Shown: positions 21,865 through 64,000 of the stretch, piece after piece
Layout: each line of letters opens with the position of its first letter
How positions within the stretch are numbered: the stretch's first letter is position 1
NCBI RefSeq assembly: GCF_020497125.1
Contig: NC_059081.1
Location: forward strand, 57,990,768 to 58,054,767
Direction of reading: 5' to 3'
DNA: 64,000 bases
Source: Mauremys mutica
Lineage: Eukaryota > Chordata > Testudines > Geoemydidae
Program-made: the position numbers and the translations under genes
Notes under the pieces: generated by a model
What the model saw: only the letters and a program-made list of their open reading frames with translations
Database searches by the model: none
What the model was told of the DNA's origin: nothing

Positions 21865-23399
21865 GAGTTCCCGGTCAGTCTATGCTGGGTCCCTCTTTCT
21901 ATTCAGAGATTACATGAACTCCTCTGCTGGAGAGCTCTGCATCGCTGCCGGTGCTGCTGAGCTCGCCCCGATGTCCAACCACGAAATGAGATTCTAACTG
22001 TCCAGACAGGAAAAGGAATTCAAATTTTCCCGGGACTTTTCCTGTGTGGCTGGTCAGAGCATCCAAGCTCAGACTGCTGTCCAGAGCATCAGAGTGGTGC
22101 AGTGTGGGATAGCTCCCGGAGCTAGTAAGTTCGATTTGCATCCACACCTAGCCTAATTCGAGATAGCCATGTCGAATTTAGCGCTACTCCCCTCGTCGGG
22201 GTGGAGTACCGAATTTGAACTAAAGAGCCCTCTAGGTCGAATTAAACGGCTTCCTGGTGTGGACGGTTGAGCGGTTAATTCGAATTAACGCTGCTAAATT
22301 CGATTTAAAGTCCTAGTGTAGACCAGGCCTTAGAAAAGCCACCGACATTGCCGGGCCCCTTGTGAAATGATCTTGCACCTTTTGAAGGGGCACAGTCTGA
22401 GCTACTTTGTATGCTATCTTGATGCAGGGAGTTATCCACCTGGCAACAGTCTGTGAAGAGAGTGCTTACCCCTTCATTCAGTCCGCATATGAAACAGACA
22501 GATGAGATGAATGGCAATGTTTAGTCGTATCCAGGTAAAAAGCTAAATACTGCATGACAATGTGTGAAGATGCTGCTCATCGGGGTTTGAATGTGGCTTA
22601 GGGAAAAAACCCTGATAGATATATAACTTGGTTCAGGTGAAACTGAGAAGCCACTTCAGATAAAAGCTTAGGGTGCATAGCAACTGAGTTATTTTGTCTT
22701 TGGAAAATTGCTAGCAAGGAAGCCCTGCCATCAAAGCCTGCAACTCTCACGCTTTCCTTGCAGACGTTACCATCACAGGGAAAGCAATTTTTTGATACAC
22801 AAGGGAGAAAGAAGTTGCCAGAGGATCAAATGGAAGAGCCATTAAGACAGCATTAAAGTCCCACAAAGGAACCGGTTCCTTAACCAGCAGGTGGATATGA
22901 TTGACGCCTTTCAAGAACTACACTAGCATGGAGTTTGAAAACCATGGATGGGTGGATGAATTGCTGCCAGATGCCAGCCAGAATTGCTGCCAGATGCACT
23001 CTCAACAAACTAAGTGCAAGACCAGAAGACTGGATACAAACCAGCATCATTTGAACTCCCCAGGCTAACGATCATATCAAGAATTGCTTCCATTTGGCCA
23101 AAACAGGCCACTCAGGTGGAAAGCTTTATATGATTAAGCAAGATTTGCCAGACAGCCTCCAAACATCATTCCTTCTCCTCATTTCAGCTTCAGGATGACT
23201 TGAGGGATGGTCAGAATTGGAAGAAAAGTTTACCAGAGTGCTGATTCCAGCTCAGGTGAAAGGCATCAGTTGATGCCTGGACGGAGACCCCCTCGAGAGC
23301 AAAATAGACAGCATTTCTTATTGTCTCATGCGGCAAACAGGCCAATCATCAGTATGCCCCAAACCATCAAGATGGACTGCAGGATACTGGACTTCAGAG

Positions 23400-24840
23400 A
23401 CCACTCGTGATTCAGGGAGAAATTTCTGCTGAAGTGGTCTGAAAGGTAAATGGATTGGCCATGGGGGTAATGTTTTCCCTAGTGCAAAACTTCCAGACCC
23501 TGATCACCTCCTGACACAGCATGCTGCAGAGTGCTCCTGCATCTGTTCACATAATACATCGTGGTGGTACTGTTGGTAAGGATGTGCACTGCCTAGTCCC
23601 CGATGTAATCTTTGAGAGTGTTACAAGCACTGTATCTGGCACAAAGCTCCAGAAAGTTGATATGCAGAGAAGCTTCCTGTTCCAATCAAGGCCTTGAACT
23701 TTCAGCAATCCCAGATGCACTCCCCAACTTATTAAGGAGACATCGGTGTCCAAAGTCTTGGTTGGTGGAGATTCAGTGAAGAGAACACCCTGAACCATCC
23801 AGCACTGTAAGGAGCTCAGGATCGGCAAGGCAAGTCAGACCAGTCTGTCCAAGGGATGATGGTTTGGATGATAGACTATCTTCAGCCACTTTTGAAGAGG
23901 ACGAAGGCACAACCTAACATATTGGTTACCTGTGTGCATGCAGCCATATGCGCAATCTGTGATTGAGGGTTGAAACTGCACTCCCAGACAGACAGCGAAT
24001 CCACATGGAATTGGTCAGTTGGCAGAAATGCTCTCGAACTCAGTCTATAAGGGCTCCAGTGAACTTGATTCATTGAGTTGGAACCAATGTTGATCATCTA
24101 CACATCTTGTCCTAAACAGTGGGAAGTCAAGTAAGTGTAGCATGAACTGAACATGAGAGAGAACTTCTTCTCTGGACTTGCCCCTCCGTAACTAATTGTC
24201 CAGATGTGGGAAGAAGATATGAATTGCCCTCTTACTAAGGTATGCTGCCATCACAATCGTACATTTGGTAAAAACCCAGGGAAGAGAAGACCGACCAAGA
24301 GGGAGCATGGTGTACTGATAGTGCCAGCCCGCCACGACAAACTGGAGAAATCTCCTGTGGCTCAGAATTGCTATGTGGAAATAAGTGTTCTGAAAGCCCA
24401 GGGCAGCAAAATAGTTGCAGTGATATAACACTGGGAGTATAGTTGCCAGGGTGACCATAGGGAATCTCACCTATATGATGTATTTGTTGGCAGAGGTCAA
24501 GGACAGGTCTCATTCCTCCGTGGGGCTCGGGAGACAGGCAATATCAGGAGTGGAATCCTTGTCCACGATTCTGCCAGGCAACATCCTCTACAGCCCCCAA
24601 AGCCAGTAGAGACTAAACCTGCTTGAGGAGCAGTGTCTTGTGTGAGGGGTACCTGAAGAGGTGGGGTGGGGAGGAAGAACGGAGAGGAAATGTATGGCAT
24701 AACCGGAATGCCGGTGCTTAGGACCCATCTGGGTGTGGTAACTGAACTCCAAATACTATAAAAGCAAGCCAGCCTGTCCATGAACAGGGGGAACAGAAAT
24801 GGAAAGGTCACCACTGGATCGCTGGCCAGGACACCCAAGT
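23400..24840 (-). pseudogene. DIRS-A reverse transcriptase / RNase H remnant
   Basis: Shifting frames read RPVLDLCQQIHHI, FPMVTLATILPVL, ALGFQNTYFHIAILSHRRFL (RT palm; the usual LQDAYFHIPI has lost its Asp to Asn here), HYQYTMLPLG and FTKC. Then LDTDVSLISWGVHLG corresponds to the TTDAS-x-x-GWGAHLG box of the RNase H. It is old and inactive. Confidence 0.75.
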
Positions 24841-25328
24841 CAAAATGACCACTTGCCGGATGCCAGGGGAGGACCAGCCAGCTGGCTAAATCCAGAACCA
24901 GAGGGCCTTAGCCTCTGGGATCTATGTCCCTTCCTAGGGTAGTCCAGCTGCCTTACAGGAAAGGAGGACAGCCTGAAGAAATACTATGAGCAGTATTGCT
25001 GCTGACTGCTGTAATGGCATCTCTTTACAGTCAGTGCATAAACGACCAAGGAACACAAAGTAACTCATGAATCCTTTTAAAAAAAAAAGTGGAGGGTCTC
25101 ATCAAAAAATAAGTCCTCACTGGTCTGCTGTTCATTGGGCACAAAGCCTGAATTCCGCAGCTGAGAGACCCTCCTCATGGTCACAGCTGGTGCCATAATC
25201 CTGGCCCAGGCATCTGCCACATCCAGAGCTGACTGTAAGGAAGTCTTGACTACCATACACCCTTCTACAATGAATGCCTTAAACTCTTCTCTGGAGGCTT
25301 TTGGCAACCTGTCTGCAAACTTAGACAT

Positions 25329-26225
25329 AAGACCATGAGAATGGTCCTACTGGGTCAGACAAAAGGTCCATCTAGCCCAGTATCCTGTCTTCCGATAGTG
25401 ACCAGTGTCAGGTGCCCCAGAGGGAATGAACAGAACAGGTAATCATCAAGTGATCCATCCCTGTCGCTCATTCCCAGCTAATAGCCATTGATGGACCTAT
25501 CATCGATGAATTTATCTAGATCTTTTTTGAACCCTGTTATGGTCTTGGCCTTCACAATATCTTCTGGCAAAAAGTTCCACAGGTTGACTGTGTGCAGAAA
25601 TATTTTCTTTTGCTGGTTTTAAACCTGCTGCCTATTAATTTCATTTGGTGACCCCTAGTTCTTGTGTTATGAGGAGTAAACAACACTTCCTTATCTACTT
25701 TCTCTACACCAGTCATGATTTTATAGACCTCCCCTTAGCTGTCTCTTTTCCAAGCTGAAAAGTCCCAGTCTTATTAATCTCTCCTCATATGGAAGCTGTT
25801 CCATAGCCCTAATCATTTTTGTTGCCTTTTTCTGAACCTTTTCCAATTTCAATATATCTTTTTTTGAGATGGGGTGACCACATCTGCACACAGTATTCAA
25901 GATGTAGGTGTACCATGGATTTATATAGAGGCAACATAATATTTTCTATTCTATTTTCTATCCCCTTCTTAATTATTCCCAGCATTCTAATAATTTGACT
26001 GCTTTTTTGACTGCCACTGCAAATTGAGTGGATGTTTTTGGAGAACTATCCACAATGATTTCAAGATCTTTTTCTTGAGTAGTAACAGCTAATTTAGACC
26101 CCATCATTTTTATATGTATAAAAATGCTTTCCAATGTGCATTACTTTGCATTTAATCAACATTAAATTTCATCTGCCATTTTGTTGCACAGTCACCCAGT
26201 TTTGAGAGCTCCTTTTGTAGCTCTG
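25329..26225 (-). mobile_element. CR1-type LINE 3' fragment
   Basis: The 3' end is at the low coordinate (read on minus: CCATCTAGCCCAGTATCCTG region, ending at TTCTCATGGTCTTA). Upstream it carries RT C-terminal coding remnants such as the block around TGGTCACCCCATCTC. The same subfamily occurs at 42,320-42,985 and 51,535-54,032. It interrupts DIRS-A gag; a GACAT flanks both sides but may be chance, since CR1 usually makes no duplication. Confidence 0.8.
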
Positions 26226-26489
26226 GACATGGCCCTTTTGCAGCTGTCTTTTGTAGCATTGGTCATGGCCATCCAATGAACAAAGTCGTATTTAGAGAGC
26301 AATGCCTACTGGTTCACCATGCAGATCTGCAGGGAAGAGGAGGTGTAAATCTTTCTTCACATCGAGTCCATCCACTTGGACTCTTTGTCTTCAGGTATAG
26401 CTTTCTACCTTCTCTGTCATTTGCTGCAGTTACATAAGACTCTTAGGGGTTGAATGGAAATTGAAACCCTCAAAACCCTGCATGGGGAC

Positions 26490-27229
26490 TGTAATGGGGC
26501 ACTCACCTCTTGAGTGCAGCCTATTGGATGGGTGTGGTACTGCAATTTTTCCCACTCTTGGTGCACCCAATAGGTTACTGATCTCACTAGGCGGGTCTTC
26601 AGTGGCTCAGACCTCTGACTAAGTCACACAGTGAAAAATAGACCCCTTCCAGGGCAGGAAAAAGTTCAAATTGTCTGCCCTTCTCAGGGTCTTCAACCTT
26701 GTCTCTAGGCCTTTTAAATCCAGTCCTTTGCTCAGTCTTGAAAAGAGCCTTTTCCCTTTCTCAAAGCTTCGGTGACTTTGCCAGGGGCCAGTGGGAGGGA
26801 AACTCAGGCCTGCCCACTACTTCGGGTTCCAACACAAGCACTCTATAAACAGCAACCATATACTGCTCCAATTTGGTTGCTGCTGCAGTCCCTGGGCCTC
26901 TTCTCTCCTGGTCCATTTACCTTCACCCGTTACCTTAGGGTTAAAGTTCACAGGTCCTCTCTCTCCCAGGTCCAGTAAATGCAACCAGTCCACCTCCTTT
27001 GGCCAGAGGGGAACCTTTTTCGGCCCTCTGGTCTCACCCAGGAACTGACCTGCTAAGGCCCTGCAGCTCCTTTTAGCTGAGCCTGCTGGGCTCTGATTGG
27101 CTGCTTTCATGAGTCCTCTCCAGGCAGGAGAGGACAACCCATCTTCAATGCTCTTTCCTGGGGTGGGGTGTAGTAGGACTACAGGGCCTCCAGCAGGAGG
27201 CCACAAAAGGCCAAGCACACCCCATCACA
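26490..27229. repeat. Solo LTR, 740 bp, with 5-bp target duplication
   Basis: Starts TGTAATGGGG and ends CCCCATCACA, an imperfect 10-bp inverted terminus in TG...CA form. It is flanked by GGGAC at 26,485-26,489 and 27,230-27,234. TATAAA occurs at about 26,843. No internal retroviral coding remains, so it is the product of LTR-LTR recombination. Whether it is from an endogenous retrovirus or another LTR family, and its orientation, are undecided. Confidence 0.8.
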
Positions 27230-29185
27230 GGGACAGGTACCACTTCTCGGCATGCTTTGCCATGGGAGGCAATGAAGCAGAAACATTCTAGATGGCCTTT
27301 GCAGGATCCAAGATATCCTCATTTATCAGGAGGGCTACTCTCTCTGGAGCTAATGATGGGAGAATATCCAACAGCTTATGCATATTCTCCTGCAGAAAAT
27401 TCAGCCTGAATGCCTAAGGGGGTGGCCATATGCCTAAGAAGGTACTGATATGCCTTAAAGTCCTCAGGCACTGAGGGAGAGCCCAGCACAATAGCGTCAC
27501 CCAGAGAGGACGAAGAAGCGGTTTGCTGCATCAATGATGGGTCCTGTTCTTGAACCCCAGGATCCATTCAGGATAATCCTGGTGGGTCTAAGAATGGGAC
27601 CTCAAAGATCTAGGAACGTCCAAGGAGGCTACTGGGCAAACAGATCTGGCATTGGTGGCCAGTAGGCACTAGGCCAAAACAGCCCTTGTCCTGACTGTGA
27701 TACTGAGAATGACTTTGTTCCCAATGGTGACATGAGGACAGTCTCTTATCAGGGCAACAAAGGGGAATATGAGCCAGGAGTCCCAGAGATTCTCAGAGAC
27801 AATGGAGGAACCAGTCCTGACGGGGCAAGCAAACAATAGGACTCATCCAGACCCCAACACAGGGGCAGCATCAGTGCCAGTGAGAGAATATAGAATCGGT
27901 ACTGGCAGAACCAAGTAAGATACACTCCCATCCAGTATTAGGAGGCACTGGCACAGAGGCCAAGGGCAGTACCAAACTTGATAACGGGATCAGCTGCCAG
28001 AGCAATGGCAGAGCCGAATGGCATACCAGCATTGAGGGAGTCTTTGGGGCTTGACACAGCATCAGCCTCGATTCCAGTCTGGGACCAGGGCAGTGAGAGC
28101 TGTAGTGCCGACAAACCCAGCAGCTCTGCAACGCATCCAGAAGGTGCCAAGGGCACAACAGAGGATGAAGCAGTACAAGCTATAGACACCAGGAATTTTT
28201 CCGGTGACTATGCTTGGAGCGCGCATACACCTACACTGGAATGGACATGTGCAAGCACTCGAAGAAGAAAACTCCTGAACTAGTGGAAAGTCAGGCACAG
28301 CAGGTCTGATGCTGCTCAATATGCCACCAGCATCGAAACAGTAGGTGCTGGGGCAGACATGATCAGTACTGGATTCAGATGCCCCATCGCCAGAACTGGT
28401 GTTGACAGTATGAGCTCTCCCTGATCTTAGCGTGGTACCACAGAGCAGTTAGACAGACCTTCTCCATCCCACATGCCAGAAGAAGTATGGTGCCAGTCAG
28501 TATTCCTTTTAGAAGATGAGGAAGCATCTCCCCAAGCCCTGGAGTTGTTCCAATTAGTCTTATGGGACCTCTTCCTCTTTGCACCGGAAGAGGGAGAATA
28601 ACTCCTCCTCCTATTAGAGGGAAACATCAGAGTCCAAAAGTGAAGGGGCATCACTTCCAGTTCCAAAGGTGACCACTGATCTGATGAGGACCTTAGTGCT
28701 GAGGCAGATCTCATGGCCTGCTCCAGAAAGTGCTGCTTCAATCATAAGTCTCTCGCCCCAGAGTCCTCTTTTTGAATGATTTACAGTCAGAGCACCACTC
28801 CTTAACGTATCCCTCACCCGCGCACAACACACACCTTGCGTGGGAATCATTATTGAAGATGCTTCCCCCTATGATGGACAATGCTTGAACCCTGGTGAGG
28901 GTACCACGCAGAGCCGCCATCTACTCTAACACAAAACTAAACCTAATGTACTATTATCATCTAGAGAAAAAACTCAGAAAACAGATAAAAAACATGAGAT
29001 GAAAACACCCCACAGATCTCTGAATCTAGCTGCCAAGAGAGGGGCTTGGTTCACAGGGTGCGAGAGCCATTCCTACCAGTACTGCTCAGCAAAGTTCTCC
29101 AGCTTTGGTGCTATGGGCACACGCACATCCAAATGGAACACACAGCTGAATCTACTCAAAGAAGAAATGGTTGTAAAGTACTTTA

Positions 29186-29499
29186 AAGGGGAAAAAAAAA
29201 AGGCCAAAACAAAAATCCACACGCTGCAGTCTTACTCCCCAAAAGCTCCTGTCCCTTAAGAGGTTTTTGAAATTCAGTAGGAAACAGTTTACTTAATTAA
29301 AATAGCTATTTTTGATCTAACAACAAATATTTTCTCTAAGTACACCTTTGATCATTATTTGTATTAAAGAGACACCTTTTAAAAGAAGATATTAGTGGTA
29401 CTCTAGAGATAGGTGTTATGTTAAATGAGATTTTAAATAGACTCTTGCTGTACCTTTTAAATTTTCTTTTCTCCAACCATCCACAAAAACAGTCTCAAA
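29186..29499. other. Short spacer between DIRS-A and ALS2 3' end
   Basis: AT-rich, no repeat or coding sequence recognised. Confidence 0.5.
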
Positions 29500-30788
29500 G
29501 ACAAATACTCTTTACTTTATTGTGAAAAGTGCTACTTTACAGTCACTGCTCCCAACAGCATTTCAATGAACAGTTTTGTTTCTATTTTTTAAAGGGTCAA
29601 CACACAAGCCATGATTCTGATTTCCAAAACCGATTTAGCCTTTGCTATGCTAATTCAAGGTAAGTTGATGAGAACATTTCATATATCTCCCACTTTTCTG
29701 TCAGACATGGTAAAGAACAGCACCCATTTTATCCAAATGTTCACTGGCATTATTTGTATAAATCAAGATAAATGTAAACCACAAGAGAACACGCACACAC
29801 ACAAAAACCCAAACACTGAGATTAAGTTTTTGTTTTACGATACCTTTGAGAATATAACAGTGAGTTTTCCCTTGCCAAGTACAGCATAATAGAGGGAGTC
29901 AAAATCTCAATCCAAATCTAGTGTCACTTAGTTTAAAACATGTTCTCATTCTCCTGCAGCATGGACTTCACAAGAAAACTGTTCCAAAAACAGCCTGCAC
30001 ATTGTTCATCCTTGGGACTTAGAATGCAAGGCTAGGAACAATGAAACTAATTGCTCTGCAAAAACTTACAAAGTACCAAATTCAGCAATGAAATTCAAAC
30101 CCGCTAGTGCTTTTTGTTTATGAAGTTAATTAAATAAGAAGGATATGTTCTTACCACTATGGACGTAAAGGGGCCCATGACAATTTGATGATTTCCATAA
30201 CAGCAACAAAGGGCTGCTTTCAGCAATCCTGCTACAAATGATTCAATCAGAACCCTTCCAGACAGATATTATGTAAACTGCATGTTATAAATACTAACAC
30301 AGCAACTTTTCTTTTTCCCTTTTTCAGACACAAACATAATTAGCAGCTTAATTCAGGAAGACACAGAGTGGTTCTGTGATGCAATGTAATCCTTTTAAAG
30401 CAATCTGTGGTCAGTGCAGGTAGATTCAGGAAAACCAGAAACCCACTGTCTAAGAAGCCATATGCCCAGACTACTCTTTACATATTAACTCCAAGTCAAT
30501 GTCATGCCTTTTAAAAACACTGCTGATTTGGGAAGAATAAACAATCCCTCCTTTAGACCGGCAAATAGTCTCTCTTCTTGGAAACTGTTGGACAGGCCAA
30601 GTTTAAGTATTACTTTTCTGCCTCTGTCATGTCCTCTAGTTTGCCTCAGTAATTGTTTTTTTCAATCCTTATATGAGGTTCAGAAGCAATATCCACATCT
30701 CTGTTGTAAGTGCCATTCTAGGGAAGAACATGGATGTTGCTGAAGCTCCACTCAGTAGATACTCATCTACTTAGGTTGCAGAGGCGAT
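29500..30788 (-). other. ALS2: ALS2 3' untranslated region
   Basis: About 1.3 kb of low-GC sequence follows the stop codon with no transposon I recognise. It ends at a canonical minus-strand AATAAA (29,516-29,521). The end coordinate is inferred from that signal plus 15-20 nt. A DIRS element begins about 300 bp further downstream. Confidence 0.6.
29516..29521 (-). terminator. Probable ALS2 polyadenylation signal AATAAA
   Basis: TTTATT on the plus strand reads AATAAA in the sense of ALS2, about 1.27 kb after the stop codon and before the next transposon. Other AATAAA copies were not searched exhaustively, so shorter isoforms are possible. Confidence 0.5.
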
Positions 30789-63991
<33,203 letters not shown>

Positions 63992-64000
63992 CTATTGAGA

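Larger units (their letters stand above)
17493..22329. mobile_element. PIF/Harbinger DNA transposon, 4.8 kb, decayed
   Basis: Terminal inverted repeats GGGTACGTCTACACTA at the left and its counterpart TAGTGTAGACCAGGCC at the right, flanked by a TTA duplication (17,490-17,492 and 22,330-22,332) as expected for the family. Subterminal AATTCGAATT-type words repeat at both ends. It contains the two family genes: a DDE transposase remnant on plus and a Myb/SANT-like gene on minus. It is inserted in DIRS-A. The transposase is incomplete, so it is non-autonomous. Confidence 0.92.
25077..28920 (-). pseudogene. DIRS-A gag remnant
   Basis: At 28,920 the N-terminus MAALRGTLTRVQ leads to a Cys motif CVLCAGEGYVKEWCSDC, matching the CLGE-x-H-x-x-x-C-x-x-C pattern of DIRS gag. 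A Ser/Arg-rich part (RRRSYSPSSGAKRKRS) is at about 28,590. Its C-terminal part, KFADRLPKASREEFKAF to VTMRRVSQLRNSGF, is at 25,120-25,325. A solo LTR and a CR1 fragment split it, and several stops break the frame. Confidence 0.75.
16975..29185 (-). mobile_element. DIRS retrotransposon A, old, interrupted by three insertions
   Basis: Diverged inverted terminal repeats lie at about 16,975-17,210 and 29,000-29,185 (shared words include TGGAGAA-TTTTGC and CAGCTGTGTG). An internal complementary region at about 17,215-17,345 joins both end sequences (ACATCTCAAAGAACAG next to TTTCTTCTTCTCTGACTAG), the hallmark of DIRS. Minus-strand remnants of gag, RT and RNase H follow in order. Removing the Harbinger (4.8 kb), CR1 (0.9 kb) and LTR (0.74 kb) insertions leaves about 5.7 kb, a normal DIRS size. 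DIRS elements use a tyrosine recombinase instead of an integrase. Confidence 0.85.

Noticed and set aside
25329..25333. GACAT on both sides of the CR1 fragment as a target duplication
   Set aside because: Five bases, and CR1 elements usually integrate without duplication; could be chance.

Overview
The window is vertebrate nuclear DNA, most likely from a cryptodiran turtle. The evidence is a CryI-type tRNA-derived SINE (about 39,892-40,091), chelonian-style CR1 LINEs, Penelope-like elements (PLEs) with hammerhead-like termini, DIRS retrotransposons, and spliced vertebrate exons. There is no prokaryotic signal. The species call is from recalled repeat families, not from a database search.

The only cellular gene I can support is ALS2 (alsin), on the minus strand. 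Twenty-one coding exons run from the right edge (about 63,991) down to the stop codon at 30,789-30,791. All splice junctions are consensus and all phases are compatible. They encode about the C-terminal 773 residues: the end of the DH/PH region, a MORN-repeat block and the VPS9 Rab5-GEF domain. A 3'UTR of about 1.3 kb ends near an AATAAA (minus strand) at 29,516-29,521. The RCC1-like half lies beyond the right edge.

The left 29 kb, downstream of ALS2, is a patchwork of transposons. It holds a PLE arranged as an inverted dimer (2,060-4,174) with a nested 210-bp PLE-terminus palindrome; a PLE with RT and GIY-YIG coding (about 7,760-9,372); a second 209-bp palindrome (9,925-10,133); and a nearly complete CR1 LINE (about 11,290-15,492) whose esterase ORF1 is intact but whose ORF2 is frameshifted. 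Next come a LINE fragment and a decayed minus-strand DIRS element (about 16,975-29,185), split by a 4.8-kb PIF/Harbinger transposon, a CR1 3' fragment and a solo LTR.

The ALS2 introns hold a second DIRS (about 31,620-36,965, in the last intron), hAT and Harbinger MITEs (several nested, with target-site duplications), CR1 fragments, a mariner-type MITE, an LTR and an old PLE (about 59,950-62,460).

The most unusual signal is the set of three PLE-derived insertions with the same architecture: two terminal repeats in inverted orientation, one arm cut back at the same relative place, each insertion bounded by a 9-14 bp duplication and carrying hammerhead-ribozyme-like cores. This may be a non-autonomous, ribozyme-bearing family moved by PLE machinery.
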